Shown here in pieces: positions 1 through 14,000 of a stretch of DNA of 64,000 bases (within the stretch, counting starts at the first letter, position 1; the number at the start of each line of letters is the position of its first letter). The notes below the pieces were generated by a model that did not search any database, was not told where the DNA came from, and saw only the letters and a program-made list of their open reading frames with translations. The translations under genes and the position numbers were made by a program. The stretch comes from Rhynchonema sp. JSB1_4 (Eukaryota > Nematoda > Chromadorea > Monhysterida > Xyalidae): NCBI GenBank assembly GCA_030248065.1, contig JASAMV010002913.1:37094-101093 (forward strand), written 5' to 3'.

Positions 1-944
1 TGCATTGCCGGCCAACAGGGAACACGCGTTGTCAACAGATGTTTCGGTCGTGTTACATAAGGTTGGTTGTGAATGGTGCATTGATGGTTTCTGACGTTCG
101 GCCAACACGATTTTTTGCCAGAGACATTCTAAAAACCTGGCCGCACGTTAAAAAACGACATGTGGTGAAATCAAGTCGTCAGATCACATGTATTGTTTCT
201 CGCGCTCATTTGGTGCTTATGTATTGCTTGATTTGACGACTTGATTTGATGACAGTACTATTGGCTAAAGAACCGCAACGATTGTTAGTGGTTAGGTTTG
301 CGTTTCACGCATCCTTTGTCAAACCGCAGTTCTGTTCAAGCACTGACATCGAAATTAGTGCTCCACCCCTGTCATACAAGGGTTACCAGTGCCAAGTCGC
401 GCACCCGCAGTTGCGCCGCTTGCCCTCGAGATTGTTACGGATATCCATATCATTGTTTCACTCCAGCATCGGCAATAATCGACGTAAACCGTTCAGGTCT
501 ACTCGTACCTGCTGTTGATCTTCCAACGAACCACGCACGTGCGTTACACTGGCAATGTTGGTATTGGCCGATTGGTGCAGTATGTGGCCGTGTTACGAAC
601 GTTGATGATCAGCGATGCCGAAAAACAAATGGTTAGCTAGTTGATGGTTCACTCGTGTGGTTGTTCCAGTTGATTGTGTGTGCATGTGTTGAGTTCTATG
701 TTCTATGTTGAATATTTCGCGCAAACGTTCACGCTGCATATGGGTTCTGAAAAATGTTTTACGGCCACTGTAAGTTGCAAAATTGTTGCGAAAAGCCTAA
801 TCCTTCTTGTAGCATTGGAAAAAATCAGATTTGCCCCAAAACTATTCATCGAACACCCATTAAATATCTATTCATTGTCAGTTCATCGACTCGCCGTTGT
901 GTGTGCGCACGATCTGGTGTCATCTGGAGGCGTGTCAACGGCAG
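1..944. other. No confident exon; probably intron of the USP34-like gene
   Basis: The + strand gene that is clear from 945 onward must begin upstream, so this stretch is probably one of its introns. The open frames here are short and show no recognisable family sequence. The only structure seen is a small inverted-repeat element at 168-250. Confidence 0.5.
168..250. mobile_element. Small inverted-repeat element (MITE-like), copy 1
   Basis: AAATCAAGTCGTCAGATC near 170 is matched in inverted orientation by GATTTGACGACTTGATTT near 228-248. The middle contains a GCGCGAG / ACAATACAT block that recurs inverted at 4112-4200. The element is too short to encode anything. Confidence 0.5.
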
Positions 945-3900
945 GTGAAGCACGATTTCACCAAACAAGCCATTCTGCTGCTCACCTACACGGCTGCACA
1001 CGGTTGCGAGGCAACTGTGATTGACACGATACTCAAGCACACGCACGAGTTGGAACCGAAGTTCGATAATTTCATGAGCAGCTATGTCCAGTTAGTTGGA
1101 TTGGGGTCACGTTTTTGGGTCTCAGTTGGGACGATGGACTATCAAAGCGCTGAATAAAATTTCAAATTGTTTCTTATCTTCAAGAAAAGTGCAAAGTGCG
1201 TGTTGCCCAGGGCTTATTGAACACCAGGGATGACAATATGAGTGCGCTTTACGAATTAGGCAACACGTTTGCAATATATTTCAAGGGCCGGATCAAAATT
1301 AGCTGTCAAAACGTTTCAGAGGGAGCATTTTATGAACCGACCTTTATTCTTATTATCCAATCGCTTTGGGCTAGTCAGAAAAATGAAAGCAACAAAATTC
1401 ACTCTGATGTGTCAATGTTCATACACAGTGATGTAGTTGGTCAGAGTAAGAAAGCTAGCTAGCTAGCCGGGTACCCCGATTTGGGCGGTATTGGTCCAGA
1501 AGTCAAAAGCAGGGGAAGAAAGCCACCTAGCAGTTGGGGGTATTACCCCCATACACCCCCCAACCACACCACTGTTCATACATAAACGATTGCAGCATCG
1601 ACTATAAGGACCGCGAGCTGATCCAGTACAACAAACAAACGTTGCACGCGTACTACGGTCTGATGAACATGTTCGTGCATCGATCGCCAGTCTGTCTCGC
1701 AATTGCCATTACGCACAGCAATCTCGTCTGGGCAATCAAGTCGGTGCTCACCCATCACGAACTGTATCGTGCGGTGAGTCTGAGTGCCGGGAATTGTTGC
1801 TATTCAGTTTGGACATTTCTGGTTGTTTGTTTTTTGATTTCACGCTTTCATCTATCGCCGCTCTCGTGGTACTTGTATTTTTCTGTTGTTCAGGAAACAT
1901 TTTCTGAGCTTTATGCACATGGTCGGTCAGCTACTGCAGCGCTGATCACTTTCTTCGTTGCATCGATCAAGCCCGTTCTTTTTCTGGAATAAAGTTAGAA
2001 ACGCACCAACTGGGCCAACGATTTCATTTCACCGTTGACCGTTGATAATAGACCGAGACCGAATCGGTCACTAGATGCAATATATATTGATTGATTGATC
2101 ATATTGATAACGTACTGTTTTCGTCAATATTGATCGATTATCGATTGATGCGTGCAGGCAGTTGAGGAGATCATCGGCGTGGTGGAGACGTGTTGTCGCG
2201 CGTCGCATCGCGACATTTCGCTCGATGCTGTCAAGAAATTCAGAGCACTTTGTTGGTCGTACACCAGGGACGAACTCAGACGCAGCCGCGCAAACTATCC
2301 GATTATACTACAGTGCGTTATTTTATTTTTTTAGGTCTGCAAAGCACGGCTGGTTTGCCTTTAGCCACAATGTTGATGATCATCTGATTTTCATTCCAAA
2401 TTCAAGATTTATTTTGGCAGAATGCTGCGAATCCTGAGCGAAACGGCCGAGGACAAGTTGTTCCTGCTCAATAACGGTGTGCTCAACATTGTGTCGGATG
2501 TGAGTTCAAGTTCATTGCGGAATTTGTCATCCAGAATTTGTGAACATGGGTCGATTTTTTTACGGACCACTGTATTTATGATTGAAACATTTCCAAAGTA
2601 TGCCCATTGACCCACTTGCTCCAGGTGCTGGTAACGGTGCACACCATGCTTCACGAGGCCACCGCCTGCAATGTGTTGGACGATCTCCTCTCTGTGCTCA
2701 AACGTCTGCAAGACTTTCTACTTCGCACACAACAGTGCGCCGGCAGCACGAGTATGAAAGGTATTCGATGGATGGTTGACATTTTGGAGTTTGACTGATT
2801 GATGTACATATCTTGTTACGCCACAATTCTTCGTTGGTTTGCCTGATTCGACGAGAGACGCCTCTTCAAGCTCTGATTCCAAATTCCAAATCGGCTTGCA
2901 CTTTTGTGCGCAGCAGTGATGTTGCACTTGAGCAACAAGATGTGCTCGAGGTCCTTTTCCGAGGTCAATTGGCCAAAGGTGTTCGCCCCGATACGGGCAA
3001 AACTCACTGCTGTTACATTATTCTAATGTGTATGTGAAAAAAAGACTTTTTCTGAACTTGTGCCTGAATAACAATGTTGCAGACGTTGCCAAGAAAGCCA
3101 TTGCGGGCTGGACACAACAACGTGAGGTCAATGTGCGTCTGTTGACTCTGCTCAATTCATATATTGCACCGGTTAGTGTCTCTGTTGGGTTTGATAATTT
3201 CTCAGTTGATTAAGTGTATCTATGAATTGCTGCTGTCTTATCCAGAAGTTCCATTAGAATAATATTATGTCCAAGACATTCCTACTGGAATTGTATCAAT
3301 GGTCCTAATAAATTAATGGCCATTTGATTTGCACAGGAAATCCGTCGCGAAGTGCTGCACTGTCTGCGCACGATTGTGGGTCTGTTGGCCAATAATCTGC
3401 TCGGTTCACAACTGACGATAATGAACGCAATGCTGGACTATGTCACCAATGCACACAAGGAAATGATGGGCAAATGTATTTGTGAGTTGGGGGTGGGACG
3501 TGTGATGGCTTTACGTTCGAGGGCGCACCATCCCTATTCGTGAAGTTATGGGCATGATAACAGCAGTGGACGGCTGTGCCACCTCTTCATGGACGCGCGA
3601 TCCGAGCAGCTCAGCTGCAGCTTCATGATCGTCCAATCCAATGCTACTTTCCAATAACTTAAATTTCCACTTTCCCGCATTACATTCCAGCGACGGTCGG
3701 TCCGTATTTCCCGCGTCGTGGCGAGTCGGGTGCTCCGCCGGCGCAGAAGACCGTCCATCCGCCGTCACCAGCACAATTGGCGATGTCGCTGAATGACATG
3801 ATGTTGGAGACGGTCAAGGTTGGTTGGGGTGGTGGTGGTGGTGCACTGATGGGCAATGGGGGCACCACGTGGCTGGAAGGACTGTTAGGCGGACTCGGAA

Positions 3901-5907
3901 TTCGAGAGAAATAGTCCAGTAAACTAATTCAACGGTGCGGTGGGCTAAGGCTTACTAATTGGAAACCAGAGAACTTGGGATTTCCCTGATTCGTTTCACT
4001 TTGATGGGCATGATAGCTGTAGCATTATGACTGGGTCCGGTATCAAAGAGTTTCACAAAATTCACAAATTGTGCTAAGTACCAGGTGTAGTAATGTTTGG
4101 CTAATGGTACAGTCGTCAAATCAAGTGGTCAAATCACATCGTCACCTCGAGCCGCCCCAAATAAGCGCGAGCAATAAAATAATACATTAGGTTGACGACA
4201 AGATATAACGATCGTTGACCACAATACTATAAGCTATAATGTTTCATCATTGATTCCCTGGCAGGGCGTCGACGTCGACTACGACCAGCGTCTGAGCGAC
4301 TTCTACGGTCCGTATCACAGTTTCATCGATTTCGTGTTGCGCACAGCCATCAATCTGTTGAACACGCACAAGCAACTGGACAAAGAGACAGAGAATGGCG
4401 AGAAAGGTACCTACAAAAAGAGTAAAAAGACGGTGCAGTTCAGGGCGGCAGGGGTGTTTTTGTTCGTGATCGCGTGCAACGGGCATGACAGACGGCTCGG
4501 TCAAATGTCGATGATATCAAAGTTCGCCATCGTCATTGGTTTCATCTTCATGATTTCACTTCCTTCTAGCCGACAGCCCCCAACAAATGCCATCAGTTGA
4601 GCTCGACCTGCAAGCCAAACGTATTGTCCAACTGTCGACCATCTGTGGTCTCGAAGGTGCACCGTTGCATTTGACGCTGTTCGCAAAATTGTGGTTGGAT
4701 TTGGCGCAGAAATACAAGGAAAAACAGGTGTGTGTGTGTGTGTGTTGTTCGGCGGTTTGGTTTGACATGTGAAATGCAGCAGCGGAACTCTATTTAAGTC
4801 GAATCCGTACCGTAGTTTCCGTTTGCAGACCCCCGAACTGCAACGTTTGTTGGACTTGCTGTGCGATCAGCGTTATTTCCACGATTACATACGAACATTG
4901 ATCGGTTGTGATCAGACCAGTCTGTCCGTCAGTTACCTCCATGATTTGGTCGAAACCTACATCGACAAGGTTGACTTGCATGATTTTTTGCTTTGTTTTT
5001 GTTTTTTATTTCCTGTCGAAGGCGAAGTTTGATGATCACAATCAGTTTGTGTGAAAATCTGCTGGATCCTATATATTGTGCAGGGAATATCTTGTGCCTC
5101 CCTAAAATGGCGAAAGCCACGTTCGAATGAAAAGTGGGAAATGTTTTGTGAACAATGTTTATGATATTCTGGGTGGCGCGTTATAAATAAACGGCGTATT
5201 TTGTTGTTGAAATCTCCAAACCCAAACTGACAAAGTTAAACTTCGAATAAACATTCATCACAGCTTCCGAGTGACGTACTGTCGAAATCATCTATCGAGA
5301 GTTCACTAGAGAACATCGTCACAACGTTGGAATCCTTCAATCGATGCCTGAATCAACAAGGCGACGAGACTAACACAATCGCTCGTTCCGTACCACGACT
5401 TGTGGGGGTTAGTTCTGGGAACGGGGTGAGATTTTTAAGCATCGTGGTGCTAGTTGGTTCGTTGTTGTGATTGCGGTTACCGGAAATAACCCGTGCCGAT
5501 TGTACACGTGCCAGCTGTTTGGGTGAAAGTGCGTCACCAAGCGCTTCGACGTGTTTTGTTGGCGGTGAACATGTGATTTCTGATCTAGTGGCGTCCTGAA
5601 AAAATGAAGACCGTTGATACTCCGCAAAAAGATGATCATTCAATATCCTCCTAACTCCCATTATTTGCAGTCGTGTCGTGCGCTGTCCCTTCTATTGTCA
5701 TCGTCCAACCTGGCCGAGCTCGAGTCTGAGACTGAAGAGCAGTGTGAAACATCAAAACTGTTGGATCGAATCAAGACACAACTGACAGTATTGCATGCGA
5801 ATATACAGTCCCTCTGCGAAGAACCGGACTCGGACCAGGACCTGAACAAGTCCCTGTCGGAAGCCGGAACACTCGTCGCGCAACTTTGTGAGACGCTAAA
5901 TTTATGA
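945..5907 (+). CDS. USP34: Ubiquitin carboxyl-terminal hydrolase 34-like, C-terminal part (5' end outside window)
   Basis: This is the C-terminal, non-catalytic helical region of a very large deubiquitinase. In animals USP34 removes ubiquitin from nuclear and Wnt-pathway substrates; the catalytic USP domain would lie upstream of the window. Coding exons read at about 945-1090, 1596-1773, 2158-2312, 2421-2499, 2625-2760, 2914-2980 (3' limit uncertain), 3083-3171, 3337-3475, 3691-3818, 4265-4406, 4569-4727, 4829-4969, 5264-5407 and 5671-5907. Phases agree across almost all junctions. Family-like blocks are TVGPYFPRRGE (3691 exon), YHSFIDFVLRTAINLL (4265 exon) and GLEGAPLHLTLFAKLW (4569 exon), all in USP34 order. 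The last exon ends in TGA at 5905-5907. One junction near 2980-3083 does not resolve cleanly: the frame meets TAA after ...TAVTLF, so the true donor is earlier or there is a lesion. USP9X/USP24 relatives are less likely. Confidence 0.82.
4112..4200. mobile_element. Small inverted-repeat element, copy 2 (inverted relative to 168-250)
   Basis: It begins GTCGTCAAATCAAG and ends near GGTTGACGAC. Its core (AAATAAGCGCGAGCAATAAA) is the reverse complement of the core of the 168-250 element. It lies in an intron of the USP34-like gene. Confidence 0.45.
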
Positions 5908-7887
5908 ACTTGTGGTGATGCTAGTAGTCAGGTGTGTTCTGGAGCAATTTGATCAGCTTATGTTGGCATGAAACTATGATGTACAGAAACATTCCTACCG
6001 GTTGTTCCATTTTGCCTATGAATTCTTTATTATGGGTGTATCAAATTCGACCATAAGCTCGATAACGATCATACTTTTATGTTCAATAATTCCTCTCTGA
6101 CAAGCCCTGTGAAATAATGTGACTTGTGTTTTTTTACCATGATGTGCTATACAGTGGAGATATCAGTCAATGAATTTTTTAATCTGGGACGACTTGCATT
6201 GAGCAAACCGCAACGACAATGAAACATCAGCATTAGATTATTTTATTCGATCAAGAGCAATCATTTACAGCAGAGAAAATCAACAGCATCAATAATTATG
6301 CATTCATGTCCTGTTGTCATCAATAACTAAGCGAATCACCAGCTGAGAACTCCGATTAATCCATTGCAATTACCTACCAATAACACACGCTGGCGACTCA
6401 GTTGGGGTTATCGTTGTTGTTGCAAAATTTTTTGCGAACTTCGAACTCCAAACAAGTCCCTGGAACTCTCAGAGCAAACATGCATCATTACAATATAGTT
6501 CATAAATTCCATAATCACCATCAAATAAATACATCATCATTGAACCAGTGAAGTATATTTTCGACTTACCATATCTTACTTCTTTCCTGCTTAACACTTT
6601 TCATCTCAATAATCAGTGGAAATACTTTACCCTTTCAAGTGCATAATCGATTTGACACAACTTTTTTCCTTTTCTCAATATTCGATTTGGTTTGCTCCAC
6701 AATTTATTATTATCATTTTCTTTGTCAGTTCATTTATTTTGGTATTTGTCTCATCATTTCATTATTACTTCAAAATCATTTTAGTCATACTTCTTCTGAA
6801 ATCCGAACGGGTGGTCTAACTCTTCAAAATCAACCATTTTTGCACAACGAACGAACCTTGTTCATTTTAGGCGGTTGCTTCTTTTTGATTGGTTTCACCG
6901 AGTCCTCCCCCATCTCATTATCTTCCATTCCCGACGACTCGCTCCTGTTTTGAAACATCAGGTTACTTGGTTGTTAAGGGTACTATACTGTCTCTGCCTT
7001 GAGACATCAGTGGTGCGTTTGTGTATATTTGTCTCTGCAATCATCTAGCTGATGTTTCACAGAAATGAGCGAAGCTTTTCGGTCGGCATAAATACCGCGC
7101 GAACAAACTGAAACTGTGCAGCTCTTGCACAAAGCGAAGAAACGAACGTTTCCTGCGAAGTTTTGCGTTTCACTGCCTCATCAGCCACTTTCACTTCTGG
7201 TGTCGGTTTCTCATCTTTCTGAAAATATGTGCGCAATATGGTCTATTTTTTATTTTATAGTATTTTGGACTATCTGATCTGCCTCAATGAATTCAATACA
7301 CTGAGATCGAAATCAGCTGAATCGGAAGTGTCGTGGCACAAAAACCGTTTTTGGTGAACCTAAATTTAATTGTAGTGAAACAATTGTGAGTTGTCCGACT
7401 GATAAATTTTTTAATTGTATTTATTAATTCTAAAATTTTCAAACAAGCCACTGTGCTTTTTTATGTGCAGGAGAATGCGAATTGGCGTTCCCCGACCTCA
7501 ACTTCCACATCGATGTCGAGCTCCTGGTAAATGTCTTCTGTCGGTGGTTCTGTCGCCTTTTCTGGTGTCTTGTCACGTTTTGGTTTCTCTTTCGATTTGC
7601 TTGGTCTCAATTTGGGCAGTTTCAGGGGATACTGTTTCAGGATATCTTTTTGACGTTTCTGAAGAAAGCAAGAAAACTCAAATACATATGTTTAGTATCT
7701 ATATCAGGTATTTTAACAATAGACATGAATTTCTAACATAAAAATTTGCTCAGTTTTCATTCTTTTTTTTTGAAATACAAAATGGTATCCTTCATTGAAA
7801 GTCATACATTTGAGCACAACTGGACATTAAACCATAGCAGGTCTGTTCTTGGTCACAGTGCAGCAAGTTCCATTTGATCGCAGCAAG
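5908..7887. other. AT-rich intergenic region between convergent genes
   Basis: About 2 kb lie between the USP34-like stop (+) and the end of the mosaic receptor gene (-). The open frames are low-complexity Phe/Ile/Leu-rich translations of AT-rich DNA without family features. Three copies of the TGATGTTTCA motif occur here, near 6219 and 6952 (inverted) and 7051 (direct). I see no RNA gene. Confidence 0.5.
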
Positions 7888-8099
7888 TCAAGTCTGACAT
7901 GAACGTTGCCCAACCTTCTGAGCGGCTTCCATGTGCGCGGCGTGTCGGGCCCGTTCCATCTCGAGTTGTTCCGTCCGATGCGCCCTGTATTGTGTGTAGA
8001 TGAACGTGCCAACACAGCCGAACGACACGAACAGTGCGCCGGCCAGTGCGAGTGTCCACAGCGTGCGACACACGCTGCCGCACACGAAACCCGTCGGTG
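7888..8099 (-). CDS. Membrane-anchor and cytoplasmic-tail exon of the mosaic receptor
   Basis: After acceptor CGCAG|CA CCG the frame reads PTGFVCGSVCRTLW, a hydrophobic helix (LALAGALFVSFGCVGTFIYT), a basic stop-transfer (QYRAHR) and a charged helical tail to the stop at 7888. An upstream exon near 8310-8447 encodes a TTSTEPTTTKEPTTTK-type mucin stalk; its donor was not fixed. Confidence 0.6.
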
Positions 8100-11000
8100 C
8101 TGCGATTTTTCAAATTTTTTTGTTGATATGGAGTTTTTGTATTTTTCTGAATTATTCACAAGTCCACCTGATGGTAGTTTCTCAATACTCATGTTGGTGG
8201 TGATTTCTGGGGTCGATGGTGGTGTGGGCGGGGTCGGGGCTGAAATGGGTCGTTGAACGATGGAGTTTTCTTGCGATTAAAGAAACTTATATTTGTCGGT
8301 TCATTCCTAACGCTTAGTGGCTGTGGTTGGTTTCTTGGTCGGTGTGGTTGGCTTTGTGGTCGTCGTTGATACCTTTGTTGTTGTCGGTTCTTTAGTGGTT
8401 GTAGGTTCGGTACTAGTTGTCGGCTCCGAAGTCGCTGCTGAAACACTTTTGTTTCTTCGGACATAGACACGCATACTCGAGAAACAGGAACACTCAGCAA
8501 CAGCTGTCCTGAAAATCATCGATGTCATGTCATCGACGGTATGCGTCAAATTGCCTTAGAGTTTTTGAAAACTAGAACGACTAACGTGTAGAGCCTGAGC
8601 CCAAAAACTGGTGACAAACTTTCATTGTGTTGCTCGAATTGGTAACGCAACACTCTACTGTATTGATACCAGTATTATTTCTGAAATTCATTCAAACGTA
8701 ACTAACTCTCATTCGAGGTCACGGAAGCGGTGGCACCAGTCGATTCGGTAGGTATTTCTGTTGTATCTGAAAAATCACTCATCACGACACCATTATGCAA
8801 CGCGTTGGAACACGAATACAGTGAGAAGAAGCCAGCGAATATGGCCAACGAGTTTCGGACTGACTGGTGATCTGTTCGCTAGTTGACATGTTCTTTGTTG
8901 TTTCTTCAGTGGCTGAAACACGAAGATCTGATTTAAGCAATTTAATTGCATGCACAAAACACAGCCATGTCTCATCTCACCAGATGTTTCGGCCGTTCCT
9001 TCCGTTGACGTCGGTAATGCTGGTGTGGTGATCGGTCCAGCTGGAAAGCAACACATGAAACATTATCTCGACGTGATGTGCAATGCTGTACAACAGCGTA
9101 CATGTATATGTTGTCGTTGGAAGCTCAAAACGATGGTCGCATTGCTGCGTTACCTGCTCCGTATTCGCAAAATGAACCGCGTATGTCAAATATTGATCCA
9201 TTGCAATTGAACGTCACATTACGACCGAACCACCTTGTATCGCCTTTCTCGCACTTGAGCAACGAGCAGGAGCCATTGTTAAGCACCCAGAACAGTTTTT
9301 GACTATCATCATCGTCGTGGCATGGTTCGTACTGAAAACAGCATTTCATATTTTTGTTCACATGTCGGTTGCAGCAACTCACAAGCTTTATAAGTTTAAT
9401 TAGTGAACAGGGATAACACGTTGACGTACCATGAAAGATATGTTAAAGGGTTGATGTGTTGCATCGCTGTCGACTGACAGTATTGTTCCTTCATCGAACC
9501 CATCGAGACGTCGTCTACAGTAATCGTTTGCTTCATTGAACTTAATCTTGCTTTTCTGGATCAATACGAAACACTTTTGTAGACTGGCGTTGAAGAAAGA
9601 CATTATTTCGACACCGTTTTCGAGCGGCTTTGAGGCGTTCTGACACGTGGCAGCCAGGGGACTGATGGTCGTTGGAGCTGCAATGTGCGAAAACCAACTG
9701 TGCTTCTGTTTGGAATAGCCGCTCTGATCGCGCAGTTGTTTGCTGATCGCAGTACACACGCGTTCATGTCATGTAGAAATTCTGACGTCAATATTGGCGC
9801 ATAATTACGTGAACAGATTGCCTCTGTGTGCACTCCAAATGATGAGCCACACGACCCTCTCACCCTTGTGCACGAGCTGTAATGCAGCGCTACGAACGGG
9901 CGCATGACAGCTTCGGTGATTGTTTTCAACAATAATGAAGTTGTTAATCGCTGTTTACCCCTTCTAATTGCTCTAACTTGTGTTTGGCAAGTGGATTGAA
10001 CCGCCACTTGTAAGTGAATGTTATCATAAATCTCAGCCAAGCAAAAAGTAGAACGAAAATCATGACGAACTTTGAATTGATGGTGAGGAAGATTCGAAAA
10101 CAGTCGATTCGTTGGTGACTGGTTGGCTTGTTGACACGGTCTCGGTTTCAGTTGTTTCTTCGGTGGCTGAAAGAAATCATGTCACAATTTGACTTGTAAT
10201 TGTGTGCCAAGAAAGAACGTGTCTCACACGACGTTTCCGTCGATCCATTCGTTGACGTCGCGGCGTGCGTGCTGCTTGACTGCTCAGTTAGAACGGGGGC
10301 TAAAACATAATGTTCTATTAGTTTGTGACTGTATGGTGCCTTCTACCTTATGTCAATTGTGTTGCTTATGACACACCTGTTTCGAATTCGCAAAAGGCGC
10401 CGTTTAGCAAAGAGGCTTTGTATTTGTCACAACTGAATTTGTCGTAATTGTTTTTGTCGTTGTCAAAGAAGCAAACATTTGTTTCGCTGCAAAGGTCTTT
10501 GGCGCACAGGACAAGCACACCAAACCGACACCTGTCTTCTTTGTTGGTCACCCAGAAGAAAAGCCCATTGGGTGTGTGGCTGACGCATTTCTCATCCTGA
10601 AAGTCTCTTGTCGCGTTAATGGTGCACTGCCTGGTTATGACGATTGTGCTGACGAACCATGTCAACCATGTCGTAGATGTTAAATGGAAGTGTTTCTTCG
10701 GACACGCTGGTGTTGACTGACAGAAGGTCTCCTTCCTTGAATCCGTTAATATATGTATCGTGACAGAACTCTTTTGATTCGTTGTAACGACTTTCATTGA
10801 TGTATATGAAGCATTTTTGCAGACTGGCATTGAAAAATGACTGTTTTATTCGTGAAATTCGCGGTAGAGAGTTACATATGACGGCTGCAGATGCTGGTGT
10901 TGTTGAGGATTCGATTGGGGCTGCAAAGTGTAAACTCATCGTGAACAATAAGTATATACATACTTTGTTAATCAGTTTTGTGCTCTTGACCGGCAGCAAG

Positions 11001-14000
11001 CTTGCGAACTGCATTCATTACCTTCTGGGGCAAAGAATAACGTCAAAATAACGCAGACAATGTGGGGAACATTGAATCGCACACCAAGACCAAACTACCC
11101 ATTGGTGTAGGGCGTGGGCAGAACTGAATCCAAAAGAAAAAGGAGATGAAATCATGACAAACTGTGAGTTGATGGCGAGGAGTATTCGGAATAGGTAGAT
11201 TCGTTGGTCATTGGTGGACTTGTTGACATGCTCTCGGTTTCGAATGTTTCTCCGGTAGCTGAAAGAAGACAGCTTCTGTTTTGTAGCAATGCAAGTGAAG
11301 ACACAAGCATGTCTTGCGTACGTGATGTTTCAGTAGGTTCTTCCGTTGACGTTCTTTGCGTACTGATTGGTCCTGGTGGAGGATGAACTGAAAATTAATT
11401 TGAAGTAGCTTTCTAAAAGCACTCTGAAATTTGTTTTGCATAATTGCACACAGTTAATGTCTGACCTGCTTCGTACTCGCAGAAGAACGCCAGCTCCGTA
11501 CTGTTATCGCCGCTACAATTCTGCGCTGTCAGGCCGCCGTTATCACACGTCATTATACGACACTGATCATCGACGATCGATGTCAACCAAAAGTGGTATG
11601 TCAGAGAGCATTCATTGAGGCTCTACAAATTTAGAAGCAGAGTGAAGCACACGCATTGCATGCGGCAGAGAAAGTCAGAAAATTGTGTGACAAACCAGCG
11701 CCGTGACGTTGAATGGCAATTCTTCTGGGTTCGAAACAAGCAAGTTTCCAGTCTTGAATCCGGGGATTGTGAGATCAGTACAGCGAACCATTGCCTTGTT
11801 GTACTTTTCGACAATCGTGATTGATAGAAAACACTTTCCGGTTGTAGCGTTGAAGAGTGCTTTCTTGACGTCGCCAAGTTTGTTGGTTTGGGCTGAACAA
11901 GACGTCGATGGGGAGATTGTTGTTGTGGGCGGTTCGGTGGAAGCTGTAATTTATACGTCACATGATGATGACTTGTGGAGCAAATATTTTGTTGCCCGTT
12001 TCGACTCGTTTCTTCGACTGAGTGGTGCACCAAGTCATCATCGCTACAATTAAAAAATGTCCCTAAAAGCAAGAACCTGCGATCTGGTTTTATGATTCGG
12101 TAAAACATCAAACAATCGGTCGAAGCGATCAGTTGCGTCGTACCAAGCATTGATTAAATGTCATGAAAATCAAAACCAACTCATTCGCTACCTGATGATC
12201 CGGTGGTGATGTTCGCTTCAGTTGGAAGGGTGATCTTGGTTTCATTCCATGCTGAAATTTTATACAGTTTAAAAATTGGGTTCAGTTAGTGGATTATTAC
12301 AGACAGCTTACTGCTGAAGGTTTCGCCAGTTCCGTTTTCTGCAGTTGACGTTGACAATGTTTGATCTGAGGTTGGAAAAGCTGTTTATTCTGTTAAGTAC
12401 GTTAGTGTTGTTTGGTTTACGCACTTGGCTCCGTCACAATGATGGTAGGCTCGGTCAGGTTGTTGGTGGATGCAGTTAGCGGAGAACTTGTCGGCTGTTT
12501 TATCGTGGTTTCCGAAGTGATTGGTGCGGTTGGTTTTGGTGTCTCTGTAAATCAACCAGCAGATCTACTGTATTTTACTTGTGCTGTACAAAGTCTTTAC
12601 AGCGACGACCATACGTTTGATTGGTGACGGCTGTGGATCTGGCCCTAGTGAAGCATAACAACGCTATTTTTTGAAAATCCAATTCCAAAATCTAGATTTC
12701 CCACGCCTAGTCTCCATGGATGGATAAATGGACCAAAACAAACGCCGTCAAAAATCAATTGTATAGTCGCTTTGAAAACAAATGCGTGTCATAGTTTCTT
12801 TTTCGGGACACCATCCTTGTAAACATACCGATAAGCTTATGCTCGCAGATGAACCATGCGGTGACTAGGGAACAAGCTTTGAAGTTGAAGACCAGGTCTC
12901 CACCCGCAATTTTACAATGAACCTGACCGCAACCACTGCTAGCAACATGGTTTAGCCAGAACGGTGCTGGGCAGCTTTCGTTCTGCAGCGCGAGTTCATG
13001 ATCATTAGTAACATTAGTCAGGCAATCCAAATGTAAGGTGAGTTAAACAAAACAGAAAGAGTTCAACAAACCAAGTTTTTGAGAAAAGTCTTCAGTTTGT
13101 GCAGCCATTCGTCTCCCAACTGGACTTTAGCCAACGTTCCGTCTTGAAATCCGAAGATGCTCTTATTTTTGCAATAATTTATCGATTCATTAAATGAGAG
13201 GCGGGTTTTATAGATGCCAGTGTAACACAAGGATTCTGTTCCGTTGTAAAACGCGTTGTTGAAATCTGTTGCGTTGATGGTGGCGGCCTCGCATAGCTCG
13301 TCAGGTGGAATACTGGGTGTAGGCTGTGTCGTTGCTAAATGATCGAAATGGTTAAAACCAGAACGTTTGTCGAAGACACTGCAAAAAAGAAACAAAATCG
13401 CGGTACATTGTTCGGTCGCGTTGACAGTGGATGGTGTTGCACTCGTCGATTCAGTCTCGTTCGATGTCGATGCATTTTGGCTGGCTACAAACAGAAAACA
13501 GAAAAGTTTTAAAACACGGTCGCAGTACATTAGTAACAAACACACATTCGGTAGAAGTGGTTGTCAAGTTTGGATTAGCCGACGATTCCGGAAATGTTGT
13601 GATGGCCGTCGGTTCGGTGATCGTGGCTGGAATGAAATTCATCTACATGCGATCCGACTAAAAAATAGAATTGCGAGCAAAAATGGCTGACATTCATTGG
13701 TTGTTAAGTTTGCTGTTGGGTAGGTTCCTGGAGAAATCTCGGTCGGCGAAACAGTTGAGCCGGTCAAGTTGGCTGGGGTCGTCGAAGCTGAACAGTTGAA
13801 CACGAGGTGCAAAAATTTATGTTTTTAATTGATACACCCATGCATGGTACATCCGTTGACGGACCAAGTGTGCAACACAGGTCGTTGGCACAAATCTGGC
13901 TGTTAGGGAAAGCTGGAAGCCTAAGACTAAGCCGTTGTGTAGGCCTGAGCCTAAGCCCAAGCCCAATCATAAGCCTGAAGCGCAAGCTAGTTGAAAATAC

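Noticed and set aside
1..900. Frames at 246-636 as exons of the USP34-like gene
   Set aside because: Their translations show no family-like sequence and lack paired splice sites in matching phase.
10060..10152. Stop codon after SSPSIQSSS as the end of a secreted CTLD protein
   Set aside because: A phase 1 donor (A|GTTCGT) precedes the stop, matching the sister exon at 11173-11262 (A|GTTTGT), so the exon can be internal.
10616..11014. Met start with a hydrophobic stretch (KVCIYLLFTMSLHFAAP) as the beginning of a separate CTLD gene
   Set aside because: The acceptor TTTGCAG|CC CCA inside it has the same phase and position as in the three sister CTLD exons, so an internal exon is more likely. 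A separate start cannot be excluded.
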